A stretch of DNA of 23,824 nt from NCBI GenBank assembly GCA_964536215.1, contig CAZHWT010000021.1, positions 1 to 23,824 of the forward strand, in the 5' to 3' direction. Positions 13,045 through 20,909 of this stretch are shown here, piece after piece; the first letter of the stretch is position 1, and every line of letters starts with the position of its first letter. This stretch comes from CAZHWT01 sp964536215. Its GTDB lineage: Bacteria > Patescibacteriota > CAZHWT01. Both the position numbers and the translations under genes were made by a program. Below the pieces are notes generated by a model. That model saw only the letters and a list, made by a program, of their open reading frames with translations, made no database searches and was not told the DNA's origin.

Positions 13045-14961
13045 CTACGCGGCTTTGCCGTTGTCTTCGTCGACGACTTCGCCTTCGACGGTTTGGCCGT
13101 CGGAGTTATTTTGCTCGACTTCTTCGGGGCGCTCGGCAGCATCCGTGGAGGTGGATTCAGTGGCGTCGCCGGATTGATACATAGCAGTGCCGACTTTCTG
13201 CAGTTCGGTGGACAGCTCTTCGGTGGCCTTGGTGATAGCCTCAGTGTCGGTACCGTTTAGAGCCTCTTTGACGGCTTTAACTTTGTCTTCGACAGCAGTT
13301 TTGAGACTATCATCAATTTTACCTTCGGCGTCTTTGAGCGACTTTTCGGCAGTGTAGACCAAGGAGTCAGCGGTATTGCGGACTTCGATTTCTTCTTTCT
13401 TCTTGCGATCTTCGTCGGCGTGAAGTTCGGCCTCTTTGGTCATTTTCTCAACCTCAGCTTTGTCTAGGCCAGTGGAGCCAGTAATGGTAATTTTTTGTTC
13501 TTTACCAGTAGCTTTGTCTTTGGCCGAGACGTTCAGAATGCCGGAGGCGTCGATGTCGAATTCCACTTCGATCTGAGGGATGCCGCGAGGAGCTGGCGGA
13601 ATACCGTCCAGGATAAACCGGCCGAGTGATTTGTTATCAGAAGCCATCTCACGCTCGCCTTGTAGAACATTAATCTCGACTGACGGCTGGTTGTCAGCGG
13701 CAGTGGAGAAGGTCTGTGACTTGGAGGTTGGGATGGTGGTGTTGCGCTCGATGAGCTTGGTGGAGACGCCGCCCATGGTTTCGATACCCAGAGAGAGTGG
13801 GGTAACGTCCAGTAATAGCACGTCTTTGACGTCGCCGCCTAGAACTCCCGCCTGAACAGCGGCACCAATGGCGACTACTTCGTCGGGGTTAACGCCTTTA
13901 TGGGGCTCTTTGCCAAAGTATTTGCGCACGGCTTCTTGGACGGCTGGCATGCGGGTCATGCCGCCAACTAGAATAACCTCATTAATGTCCGAAGCGGATA
14001 GCTTGGCGTCGGCTAGAGCCTTTTTGACTGGTTCGATAGTGGCGTCAATGAGTTTGCCGACCAGTTGCTCCAACTTGGAACGCGTTAGCTTGATGTTCAT
14101 GTGCTTGGGGCCAGTGGCGTCAGCAGTGATGAAGGGAATATTAATTTCGGTCTCGGGCGCTGACGACAGCTCGATTTTAGCTTTTTCGGCGGCCTCTTTG
14201 AGACGCTGTAAGGCCTGACGGTCGTTTTTGAGGTCGACGCCTTGGTCTTTTTTGAATTCATCGGCTAGCCAGTCAATGATGACCTGGTCAAAGTCGTCAC
14301 CGCCGAGATGAGTGTCACCGTTGGTGGATTTGACTTCAAAAACGCCGTCGCCTAGCTCCAGAATGGAGATATCGAAGGTGCCGCCACCTAAGTCATAAAC
14401 AGCAATCTTTTCGTCATTCTTTTTGTCCAAACCATAGGCTAGTGAAGCGGCGGTCGGCTCATTGACGATACGCAAGACTTCCAGTCCAGCGATTTCGCCT
14501 GCCTGCTTGGTGGCTTGGCGCTGAGCGTCGTCGAAGTAAGCGGGTACGGTAATGACGGCCTGAGTAATTTTGGTGCCCAAGAAACCCTCGGCGTCAGCTT
14601 TTAGCTTGGACAAGATCATGGCGGAAATTTCTTGTGGGGTAAATTTACGGCCCTCAACTTCTACCAAGGCCTCTCCATCCTTACCAGCCACTACGCTGTA
14701 AGGTAACCATTTAAGGTCGCGTTGAACTTCGGGGTCGTTAAGCTTGCGGCCCATTAAGCGCTTGACGCTGAAAATGGTGTTTTTGGGATTAACAATGGCT
14801 TGGCGCTTGGCCACAGTGCCGACTGACCGCTTGACGGGGTCGACGACTGAAGGGGTGGTGCGTCCGCCTTCGGCATTAGCGATAACGGTTGGTTCGCCGC
14901 CTTCCATGACGGCCATGGCACTGTTGGTGGTGCCTAAGTCAATTCCTAAAATTTTACTCAT
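13045..14961 (-). CDS. dnaK: Chaperone DnaK (Hsp70)
   Basis: ATP-dependent Hsp70 chaperone, 638 aa, the usual length. The nucleotide-binding domain opens with 'ILGIDLGTTNSAMAVMEGGEP', followed by 'NEPTAASLAYGLD', 'VYDLGGGTFDISIL' and 'ILVGGMTRMPAVQE'. The interdomain linker 'DVLLLDVTPLSLGIETMGG' and the substrate-binding domain follow, and the C-terminus is acidic and variable. The start ATG at 14961 is preceded by AGGAGGA. It lies between grpE and dnaJ in the heat-shock operon. Expression should depend on the HrcA/CIRCE promoter upstream of hrcA, since the 132-bp grpE-dnaK gap shows only GTGAGTAGT-type repeats and no convincing promoter. Confidence 0.98.
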   Translation of the reverse strand: MSKILGIDLGTTNSAMAVMEGGEPTVIANAEGGRTTPSVVDPVKRSVGTVAKRQAIVNPKNTIFSVKRLMGRKLNDPEVQRDLKWLPYSVVAGKDGEALVEVEGRKFTPQEISAMILSKLKADAEGFLGTKITQAVITVPAYFDDAQRQATKQAGEIAGLEVLRIVNEPTAASLAYGLDKKNDEKIAVYDLGGGTFDISILELGDGVFEVKSTNGDTHLGGDDFDQVIIDWLADEFKKDQGVDLKNDRQALQRLKEAAEKAKIELSSAPETEINIPFITADATGPKHMNIKLTRSKLEQLVGKLIDATIEPVKKALADAKLSASDINEVILVGGMTRMPAVQEAVRKYFGKEPHKGVNPDEVVAIGAAVQAGVLGGDVKDVLLLDVTPLSLGIETMGGVSTKLIERNTTIPTSKSQTFSTAADNQPSVEINVLQGEREMASDNKSLGRFILDGIPPAPRGIPQIEVEFDIDASGILNVSAKDKATGKEQKITITGSTGLDKAEVEKMTKEAELHADEDRKKKEEIEVRNTADSLVYTAEKSLKDAEGKIDDSLKTAVEDKVKAVKEALNGTDTEAITKATEELSTELQKVGTAMYQSGDATESTSTDAAERPEEVEQNNSDGQTVEGEVVDEDNGKAA

Positions 14962-15093
14962 AATTGTTTCCTCCTAATGGTAGATAGTGAGTAGTGAGTG
15001 GTGAGTAGTTATTGTCACTTGCGACCCACTACTTTACTTGCGGTTTGTCTGTCTTTTTTAATCTCGTAACTATCCATTCTTAGCTCGGGCTGA

Positions 15094-15669
15094 CTAGCCT
15101 TGCCCGACTTTGACTTGGGTGGGGCGGATAACTTTGTCGTGCAGGGTGTAGCCTGAGGCGACAATTTCGATAATTTTTTCTTTGTCACCTTCGACCATTT
15201 CGACGGCTTCGTGTTGCTCAGGGTTGAACGGTTGCCCAGGCTGAACATCGATGCGGCTGAAGCCAATGCCTTTGAGAGTGTCGTCGATGTGCTGCAAGGT
15301 CATTTTGACCCCCTGGAATAGACCACCCTTTTGCTCATCAGGACTGGTGTACTGGAGGGCTCTTTCCAGATTGTCCAAGCTAGGCAGTAGTTGAACAACG
15401 ACTGATTCAGCGGCAAATTTAGCCAAATCTTGGCGCTCTTTGTCAAAGCGCTTTTTCAGGTTGGCATAGTCGGCTAGAGCGCGCTGGCTCTGGGCGACTG
15501 CGTTGGTTTGGGCTTGTTGGGCCTGATCCAGCTCTTGCTGTAGTTTGGTAATGAGCGAGTCGTCTGAATGAGTATCGGGTTTAGACTCTCGGTTTTCGTT
15601 TTTTTGCTCTTCGACGTTCGAAGTTTGGGATTTTGAATCCGATTGTTTGTGGTCGTTTTTTTGCTGCAT
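15094..15669 (-). CDS. grpE: Nucleotide exchange factor GrpE
   Basis: Homodimeric factor that releases ADP from DnaK. The 191-aa protein has a polar N-terminal region (1-38), a long coiled coil ('LITKLQQELDQAQQAQTNAVAQSQRALADYANLKKRFDKERQDL') and the GrpE head with 'LLPSLDNLERAL', 'GVKMTLQHIDDTLKGIGFSRI', 'GQPFNPEQHEAVEMVEGDKEKIIEIVASGYTLHDKVIRPTQVKVG'. The ATG at 15669 has CAGGAGT upstream. Second gene of the hrcA operon. Confidence 0.97.
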   Translation of the reverse strand: MQQKNDHKQSDSKSQTSNVEEQKNENRESKPDTHSDDSLITKLQQELDQAQQAQTNAVAQSQRALADYANLKKRFDKERQDLAKFAAESVVVQLLPSLDNLERALQYTSPDEQKGGLFQGVKMTLQHIDDTLKGIGFSRIDVQPGQPFNPEQHEAVEMVEGDKEKIIEIVASGYTLHDKVIRPTQVKVGQG

Positions 15670-15720
15670 AACAATTTACTCCTGTTTGCAAGAATGACAA
15701 CTGGTGTTTGAGATGCCTCG

Positions 15721-16443
15721 TTACCAGCTGTGGGCTAATTCGTTCATGAGGTCGCTAAAGTAGCGAACCGTGGGGATGATGGCTGGATAGTTGACCCGAG
15801 TGGGACCGATGACGCTAAGAGTGCCAACGCGACCGCGACCGAGGTCAAAGTGCCGGTAGACAATCCCGCATGGAGCCAGATATGGAATGCCGGATTCTGC
15901 GCCCACAAGCACTCGTACTTGCTGCTCATCTTTATCTTGACCGAATAGGCTAGCCAAGGTGTCGTATTGATCGATGAGACTTAGCACGGAACGAGTCAAC
16001 TCGATATCGTAAAACTCGGGATTATCTAAGATGTTGGCGGCGCCAGCAGCATAGACTTTACCATTGTCAGTCATGGCAATGGCCATTTCCTTAGTTTCAT
16101 CAGCTAAGGCTAGGGCAGCATTACGCAGAAGATTTTCGAGCTCGTGGCGCTCCTGCCAGAGTCGCTGCTTGATCGAAACTTCGGCTACGACTGGAATTTC
16201 TTGCTCTTCCATAAGCTCTTGGATGTAGTAGCGCATGCCCATAGCGGTGGGTGCGCGACCGGCCGAGGTGTGCGGCTGATCCAAATATCCTTCGGCTGCT
16301 AGGGCAGCCATTTCGTTGCGGACAGTGGCTGGTGAAACACCTAAATTGTATTTATTTACAATGCTCTCGCTGCCAACCGCTTCAGCGGTCTTGACATACT
16401 CTTCTATAATAATGCGTAAGAGCTGTGCCTGACGTGGCGTCAT
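15721..16443 (-). CDS. hrcA: Heat-inducible transcription repressor HrcA (short form)
   Basis: Repressor of class I heat-shock genes that binds the CIRCE operator and, in studied bacteria, needs GroEL/ES for folding. The 240-aa protein has the N-terminal winged helix 'TPRQAQLLRIIIEEYVKTAEAVGSESIVNKYNLGVSPATVRNEMAALAAEGYLDQPHTSAGRAPT' (2-67). A shortened GAF-like C-terminal part includes 'GIVYRHFDLGRGRVGTLSVIGPTRVNYPAIIPTVRYFSDLMNELA'. Usual HrcA is about 340 aa; the missing part corresponds to the inserted dimerisation region. The ATG at 16443 has AAGGAGGA upstream. As first gene of the operon it should repress itself and grpE-dnaK-dnaJ through the CIRCE site at 16535-16561. Confidence 0.96.
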   Translation of the reverse strand: MTPRQAQLLRIIIEEYVKTAEAVGSESIVNKYNLGVSPATVRNEMAALAAEGYLDQPHTSAGRAPTAMGMRYYIQELMEEQEIPVVAEVSIKQRLWQERHELENLLRNAALALADETKEMAIAMTDNGKVYAAGAANILDNPEFYDIELTRSVLSLIDQYDTLASLFGQDKDEQQVRVLVGAESGIPYLAPCGIVYRHFDLGRGRVGTLSVIGPTRVNYPAIIPTVRYFSDLMNELAHSW

Positions 16444-16534
16444 GGATGAGTTCCTCCTTGTTTCTGCCCTAATAAAAAATAGTACGGATCGCTCGTTTGA
16501 AGCGGGTGTTGTATCCTGCTAACGATCGACGCGA

Positions 16535-16571
16535 TTAGCACAAATGTATCATAAGTGCTAAATGCTGTCAA
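16535..16571 (-). promoter_or_regulatory. CIRCE operator overlapping the hrcA operon promoter
   Basis: TTAGCACAA-N9-AAGTGCTAA (16535-16561) matches CIRCE (TTAGCACTC-N9-GAGTGCTAA) except for the two inner positions of each arm. On the minus strand TTGACA (plus 16566-16571), a 17-bp spacer and TACATT (plus 16543-16548) make a promoter whose -10 lies inside the operator. A further half-site TGCTAA at 16517-16522 pairs with the proximal CIRCE arm (16535-16540) across 12 bases. Confidence 0.88.
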
Positions 16572-16651
16572 CGAGGGAGCATAGCGGTAATCGTCTGAAC
16601 GATGTTGGATTGGCATACAGGTTTTAAATGTTACTGTTAATGATACGAATG

Positions 16652-16680
16652 TTGACAATTTGGTTGTATGCTATTACGAT
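16652..16680 (+). promoter_or_regulatory. Promoter of the 35-aa peptide/KGG operon
   Basis: Perfect TTGACA (16652-16657), a 17-bp spacer and TACGAT (16675-16680). It diverges from hrcA. Confidence 0.65.
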
Positions 16681-16703
16681 AGTACTACCTAAAGGAGATG
16701 TGC

Positions 16704-16811
16704 ATGTCCCATCGACATTTATGGAGAATTAATGCGATATTAGCGGTGGTAGCAATTATTACAATGAGTGCTAGTGCTTATTATGTCTGGCATGTCTTAT
16801 TTGGAGCTTAG
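16704..16811 (+). CDS. 35-aa single-pass membrane peptide
   Basis: Small gene with good expression signals: a promoter 24 bp upstream and AAAGGAG (16691-16697) seven bases before the ATG. The product starts MSHRHLWRINAILAVVAIIT and continues MSASAYYVWHVLFGA. That is a short basic N-terminus followed by one hydrophobic segment (about residues 9-25) and an aromatic C-terminus, so it probably inserts in the membrane. No family recognised. It precedes the KGG stress protein in the same direction by 55 bp and likely shares its transcript. Confidence 0.7.
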   Translation: MSHRHLWRINAILAVVAIITMSASAYYVWHVLFGA

Positions 16812-16866
16812 ATTATGTGTGTATGGTATATGAGTAATATTGATATGAAAGGAGGCGATTTTACAT

Positions 16867-17127
16867 ATGGCAGATGCAAAAACTACTAAGAAGACTGGTA
16901 AAAAGGGTGTGATTAAGGATGCAGCTTTTTTTGCTGCTATTGGCCGCAAGGGTGGTATGAAGACTAAGCGGAATATGATGAATAAGAACCCAAATTACTA
17001 TTCTCAGATTGGCACCTTAGGCGGCGAGACTATGAAGCAGACCCGCGGTAAGGAATTCTATTCTAAGATTGGCAGCATGAGCAAGCGCAGTCAATCGACT
17101 GAATCTAGCGAAGCTGGCGAAGAGTAA
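16867..17127 (+). CDS. KGG-repeat stress-induced protein
   Basis: Small basic protein (86 aa) related to the KGG/con-10 general stress family (such as E. coli YciG and B. subtilis GsiB). These are hydrophilic, largely disordered proteins made under stress or starvation. Degenerate repeats are visible: 'FFAAIGRKGGMKTK' (21-34), 'YYSQIGTLGGETMKQTRG' (44-61) and 'FYSKIGSMSKR' (64-74), with a Lys-rich head and an acidic tail. AAAGGAGG (16849-16856) precedes the ATG. It is followed by a strong bidirectional terminator. Its position opposite the HrcA operon fits a stress-response neighbourhood. Confidence 0.88.
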   Translation: MADAKTTKKTGKKGVIKDAAFFAAIGRKGGMKTKRNMMNKNPNYYSQIGTLGGETMKQTRGKEFYSKIGSMSKRSQSTESSEAGEE

Positions 17128-17150
17128 TAGTTCGTAGGCACCGTATACAG

Positions 17151-17188
17151 CACTAAAAAACTCCGGAGGAATCCGGAGTTTTTTAGTG
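17151..17188. terminator. Bidirectional intrinsic terminator
   Basis: CACTAAAAAACTCCGG (17151-17166), a 6-nt loop, and CCGGAGTTTTTTAGTG (17173-17188). It is perfectly symmetric, so it can stop the KGG transcript on the plus strand and the penicillin-binding-protein transcript on the minus strand. Confidence 0.93.
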
Positions 17189-17280
17189 GGAATTATGGAC
17201 AGAGTGCGGGGATGAATTGAGATAGGCCCTACATTTCGATACCAGTCTAAGTAAAAATCCGTTAACCCTGCTGATCCTGA

Positions 17281-19368
17281 TTATGGTGAGAATGGGAATG
17301 AGCGGAAGAAAAGCTGGTTGAAATTATGGCCATTAGATTGGTCAAAATTGAAGCGATAAGGCTGATTGGTTGGCTGACAGGGCTCTTTTGGTTCTGTGCC
17401 TGGCAGGAAGAACTCGGTGCGGAAAGCGGAGGCGGGATTACAGGCTAATTGGCCATTGGCGGTGATGGGTTTGCTGATTAGCCCTTCGGGTTGGTTAAAT
17501 TGTTCGATTGGCGTATCGCGCAGGGCGCGATCCATGAAGTAATGCCAGATGGGCGTGGCGCCGGTGGAGCCTTGAATGCCATTCATGGCGTCGTTGTTAA
17601 AGTTGCCGACCCAAACGACCGTGACTAAGCTGGGAGTAAAGCCAGCGGTCCAAGCGTCGCGGTTGTCGTTAGTGGTACCAGTTTTGACTGCAGCCGGACG
17701 GTTGTTGGGTAACTCTAGCAAGTTGTGGGCGCCGAATAGCCTCTGACGGGCTTGATTGTCAGATAGAATGCTGGTGATTTGGTAGGTTGCCTGGGGACTG
17801 AATACAGGCTGGCCGTCTGTGGGAGTGTATTGTTGGAGGATGTTGCCATTGGCGTCTTCGACTTTGAGTATAGAGACGGGGTTGCGATGAATGCCGCCAG
17901 TAGCGAGCATGGCGTAGGCGTTAGCAAGCTCGAGAGGTTTGACTTCGCCAGCGCCCAGAGCCAGTGAAATTCCATAGTGGTCGGCTGATCGGTAGGTGGT
18001 TATGCCAACCTTTTTAGCCGTTTCCAATAACTTGGGTACACCAACTTTTTGCATGACCTGGAGGGTGGGGATATTACGGGAGTTAGCCAAGGCGTCACGC
18101 ACTAGCATAGGTCCCCAGAATTTACCGTCTGACTCTTGAGGGATGTATGGAGGTTGTCCCGGTTCGACTGGAAAGCTGGTCAGGACGTCGTTAAGCATGG
18201 TGGCTGGCGTAATCGATTTGTCGGTTAGAGCGGTGAGATAGACGAATGGTTTGATGGCGCTTCCTGGCTGGCGTTGGGCCATGGCTGCATTAAATTGGCC
18301 ATCTGGACTGAAGTAATCACGGGAGCCGACCATAGCTAGGATTTGACTAGTCTGAGGGTCTAGGCTGACTAGGGCTGCTTGACTGGCATTGGCGTGGGCG
18401 GCGGCTAGGCGGTCCAGTTGAAAATTGATCTCTTCTTCGGCAATTTTTTGTTTGTTGAGGTCGAGAGTGGTGTAGATGCGTAGTCCGCCCTCCTGGACAG
18501 CTTGCTGACCATATTGATTGACGAGTTGTTGCTTGACCCAAAGGGTGAACCAAGGCGCGCGCAGGATGGTTTGTGGTGGGGCAAAGGCGAGTGTTTCCGC
18601 TTTGGCTTGGGTTTCCTGCTCAGAGGTAATAAAGCTGGCTTGGCGCATTAGGTGGAGGATGTAGTGTTGGCGGTTAATAGCTGTTTGAGGGTAGGTGAAC
18701 GGTGAATAGCTGGTAGGGCTTTGGGTGAGGCCGGCCAGTAGGGCGCTTTCGGCCAGATTGAGGTCCTTGGCGTCTTTGCCAAAAAATGTTTGCGCTGCAG
18801 CTTGAATGCCATAGACTTGGCCGCCATAGGGCACTTCGTTTAGGTACATTTGGAGTATTTCGTCTTTGGTATACCGCTGTTCGATTTGAATGGACAGAAT
18901 GGCTTCTTGGATTTTGCGGTCGAGGCTGCGACGATTGTTGAGCAGAGTGTTTTTGACTAGCTGTTGAGTTATGGTCGAGCCACCAATAGTGTGTCCCATA
19001 ATGAAAGTTTCATAGGCTGCGTTGAGCAAGCTGCGAGGGTCTACTCCACCGTGATGGTAAAAACCAGCGTCTTCGGCGGCTAATGTGGCGTTGATAAGAT
19101 GGTCCGGAAGGGCTTCTAGTTTGACGAGGGTGCGATTTTGGGTGTCGTAGACTTCATAAAGAAGCTGACCGTTGCGATCAAAAATTTGAGTACTTTGAGG
19201 GATGCGGCGGTTGGTTAGCTGGTTTGGTTGAGGTAGCTGGTATGAGAAGAGCCAGACAACGACTGCCGCCATGACTGAAGCCATAATAGATACGACTAGG
19301 AGAGAGAAGACTGAATATGAGACTAGATTGTGCCAATTGGGGTGACGTTTGAACCATCGGAAAATCAT
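17281..19368 (-). CDS. Class A penicillin-binding protein (PBP1A type)
   Basis: Bifunctional peptidoglycan synthase (glycosyltransferase GT51 plus transpeptidase) anchored in the cytoplasmic membrane, 695 aa. One membrane segment at about 16-43. GT51 motifs: 'AEDAGFYHHGGVDPRSL' (98-114, catalytic E99), 'GGSTITQQLVKN' (129-140), 'RKIQEAILSIQIEQRYTKDEILQMYLNEVPYG' (151-182). Transpeptidase motifs: SxxK in 'PGSAIKPF' (S370, K373), SRN (430-432) and KTGT in 'AVKTGTTNDNRDAWTAGF'. It converges with the KGG operon at the bidirectional terminator. The start (ATG at 19368) has no obvious ribosome-binding site. No lesions seen. Confidence 0.96.
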   Translation of the reverse strand: MIFRWFKRHPNWHNLVSYSVFSLLVVSIMASVMAAVVVWLFSYQLPQPNQLTNRRIPQSTQIFDRNGQLLYEVYDTQNRTLVKLEALPDHLINATLAAEDAGFYHHGGVDPRSLLNAAYETFIMGHTIGGSTITQQLVKNTLLNNRRSLDRKIQEAILSIQIEQRYTKDEILQMYLNEVPYGGQVYGIQAAAQTFFGKDAKDLNLAESALLAGLTQSPTSYSPFTYPQTAINRQHYILHLMRQASFITSEQETQAKAETLAFAPPQTILRAPWFTLWVKQQLVNQYGQQAVQEGGLRIYTTLDLNKQKIAEEEINFQLDRLAAAHANASQAALVSLDPQTSQILAMVGSRDYFSPDGQFNAAMAQRQPGSAIKPFVYLTALTDKSITPATMLNDVLTSFPVEPGQPPYIPQESDGKFWGPMLVRDALANSRNIPTLQVMQKVGVPKLLETAKKVGITTYRSADHYGISLALGAGEVKPLELANAYAMLATGGIHRNPVSILKVEDANGNILQQYTPTDGQPVFSPQATYQITSILSDNQARQRLFGAHNLLELPNNRPAAVKTGTTNDNRDAWTAGFTPSLVTVVWVGNFNNDAMNGIQGSTGATPIWHYFMDRALRDTPIEQFNQPEGLISKPITANGQLACNPASAFRTEFFLPGTEPKEPCQPTNQPYRFNFDQSNGHNFNQLFFRSFPFSP

Positions 19369-19390
19369 ACAATGACACTATATCATTGGT

Positions 19391-19463
19391 GGACAAGCCC
19401 ACGTCCGGCAGGGGCGTCCGACATGGCCGGACAGTAGGCAAGTCGGCAAGTCGGGAGTAGGCC
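19391..19463. repeat. GC-rich dispersed repeat, copy 1
   Basis: Shares GGCCGGACAGTAGGC and AGGCAAGTCGGCAAGT/GGGAGTAGG blocks with 20118-20210. The two copies flank the hspR-like gene in the same orientation. No gene is visible in 19369-19676. Confidence 0.6.
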
Positions 19464-19589
19464 AATACTACCCCGTGCTAAAATTCTCCTAATCGCTAAT
19501 CGTAAATAGTTTTCGAATAACGAAGCATAGCCTGTCAGCCTCTGATGGAAGCGGGCAAATAGCGACTCAAAGGTTTGGCACGAAGTGTT

Positions 19590-19673
19590 AAGCAGAGTGC
19601 AAAACTAAAGCGTAGAGTTTAAAGCTTTGACTTTTAGGTTGCGGCTCCACACTTTGCCTTTTGCACTCTGCTT
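19590..19673. repeat. 84-bp element with 15-bp terminal inverted repeats
   Basis: AAGCAGAGTGCAAAA (19590-19604) and its exact complement TTTTGCACTCTGCTT (19659-19673) bound a 54-bp centre. It begins three bases beyond the hspR-like stop. No U-run follows, so a terminator role is doubtful; it resembles a small mobile-type palindromic unit. Confidence 0.6.
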
Positions 19674-19676
19674 GGG

Positions 19677-19979
19677 TTACTTTTCTGAATCTGGGAAGAC
19701 AGTTTTGCGCAGGTTTAGGTTGTGCTTGTTGCCAATTTCGAGTAGCTCGAGAATGGCTTTGACTCCAGCCAAGTTGACCCCACGTTTGCGAGTGAGGTAT
19801 TGAATAAATTCTAACTTGCGAATGTCATTTTGACTGTAGCGGCGGCGATTAGTTTTGGTTCGGCTAGGAACTACTAGTTTTTCTGTTTCGTAAATCATTA
19901 GCGTTCGCGGATGAACTCCGAGTAGGTCGGCGGCTACGCTAAGGGTAAAAAGCGGCTTATCAAGATTCAATTCTGGCAT
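19677..19979 (-). CDS. MerR-family regulator, HspR-like
   Basis: 100-aa DNA-binding protein of the MerR superfamily. It is closest in pattern to HspR, the repressor of dnaK-type genes in actinobacteria and other groups. 'PLFTLSVAADLLGVHPRTLMIYETEKLVVPSRTKTNRRRYSQNDIRKLEFIQYLTRKRGVNLAGVKAILELLE' (9-81) includes the winged-helix signature 'RRRYSQNDI' and the HspR-typical 'GVNLAGVKAILEL'. GAGGTGAT precedes the ATG at 19979. In HspR systems the operator is an inverted CTTGAGT/ACTCAAG (HAIR); I found no such site upstream of dnaK, hrcA or this gene, so the target here is unknown. It stands alone between repeat blocks. Confidence 0.85.
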   Translation of the reverse strand: MPELNLDKPLFTLSVAADLLGVHPRTLMIYETEKLVVPSRTKTNRRRYSQNDIRKLEFIQYLTRKRGVNLAGVKAILELLEIGNKHNLNLRKTVFPDSEK

Positions 19980-20117
19980 AGATGGATCACCTCACGATCG
20001 TGTATGTATGAAGATTTACTACAAACCTGGCAGCATTACCGGAGTAATGGTCAAAGTTGCCATGATGTATGAATATGTTACAGCATTATTGTTGTACAGA
20101 TAAGGATGAATGTCAAG

Positions 20118-20216
20118 CCCGAGTCCGGCTCTGCCGGAAAGTAGGGACGCCCGGCAGGGCCGGACAGTAGGCGAGTAGACGAGTAGGCAAGTCGGCAAGT
20201 AGGGAGTAGGTGTGCA
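20118..20216. repeat. GC-rich dispersed repeat, copy 2
   Basis: Contains GGCCGGACAGTAGGC and AGGCAAGTCGGCAAGT as in 19391-19463, with a duplicated GAGTAGACGAGTAGGC part. Upstream (20011-20097) two similar ATGTATGAA-type words (about 20003 and 20065) precede the hspR-like gene, with TTGACA on the minus strand at plus 20111-20116 as a possible -35. Confidence 0.55.
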
Positions 20217-20292
20217 GCCGGAAGCTGCAGGAGATAGGGGTAGGGAGCACTGAGTACGGGAGCGAATAGATGAATTGTCGCGTAGACGAGGT

Positions 20293-20440
20293 TCCAATAT
20301 ACCTAATATCCCCAATATACCCAATACACCATTTTCCCCATGATCCCTAGGATACCTAGGTGAGTGGTGAGTTCCGACCCTGGCGGAGCGGACAAGAGTG
20401 GGTAGTGAGTAGTTATGCGAATAACGAATAACGAATAACC
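20293..20440. repeat. Dispersed intergenic repeat, family B
   Basis: The core ACCCAATACACCATTTTCCC... (20319-20343) is identical over 25 bp to 23696-23720. Similarity continues through GGATACCTAGG, GTGAGTGGTGAGT and AGTAGTTATGCGAATAACGA. An open frame across this block exists but is only repeat. Confidence 0.75.
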
Positions 20441-20466
20441 AAGTAACCAAATAACTAATAACCAAT

Positions 20467-20496
20467 AACTAAAAACCCCGCCGGAGCGGGGTTTTT
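20467..20496 (-). terminator. Intrinsic terminator of the two-component operon
   Basis: CCCCGC (20476-20481), loop CGGA, GCGGGG (20486-20491), flanked by AAAAA and TTTTT on either side, so it can work on both strands. It begins directly after the response-regulator stop. Confidence 0.93.
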
Positions 20497-20497
20497 G

Positions 20498-20887
20498 TTA
20501 ATGGCTTGGTTTTTTGTGATAGTCTTTGACGCGCTTGGATAGGTCTTGTGGAGTAATGCGGCTCTTGACGACGTACTCTAAAGCGCCTAAGGATACACCG
20601 CGACTAATGGTTTTTTCGTCGTCCAGGTTGGATAAGATAACGACTGGAATTTCGGCTGTTTTTTCGTCCTGACGCAAGCTCTCTAGCACCTCTAAACCGT
20701 TCATTCCGGGTAAGCGGATGTCTAGGAAAATCAGGTCAGGGTTTTCGGCCTTAGCTTTGGCTAGGCCATCCTCGCCGGTTTCGGCAGTGACGACTTGGTA
20801 TTCATCCATTTTGAGAACTAATTCGTATAGTTCCCGAACACGGACATCATCTTCTATTAGTAGGACTTTTACTGGTTCATCGCTCAT
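20498..20887 (-). CDS. Single-domain response regulator (CheY-like)
   Basis: 129-aa receiver domain with no output domain. The acidic pair D13/D14 is in 'VLLIEDDVRVRELY', the phosphorylated Asp is D56 in 'PDLIFLDIRLPGMNGLEVL', the conserved Ser/Thr is in 'PVVILSN', and the Lys is in 'EYVVKSR'. It follows the histidine kinase by 22 bp in the same direction and is its probable partner. Without a DNA-binding domain it must act by protein contact or as a phosphorelay intermediate. Confidence 0.95.
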   Translation of the reverse strand: MSDEPVKVLLIEDDVRVRELYELVLKMDEYQVVTAETGEDGLAKAKAENPDLIFLDIRLPGMNGLEVLESLRQDEKTAEIPVVILSNLDDEKTISRGVSLGALEYVVKSRITPQDLSKRVKDYHKKPSH

Positions 20888-20909
20888 AAAATGCCTGTGG
20901 CCTTTCTGT

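Noticed and set aside
14987..15010. HspR/HAIR operator or separate promoter before dnaK
   Set aside because: Only GTGAGTAGT-type tandem repeat words are present; there is no CTTGAGT/ACTCAAG pair and no acceptable -35/-10 combination.
16440..16658. 72-codon frame across the hrcA promoter region
   Set aside because: It runs through CIRCE and the promoter, without a start signal.
20019..20465. 148-codon open frame on the minus strand
   Set aside because: It is built from intergenic repeats (family B and the GC-rich repeat), has repeated 'GILGILGIL' from repeat words and no ribosome-binding site.
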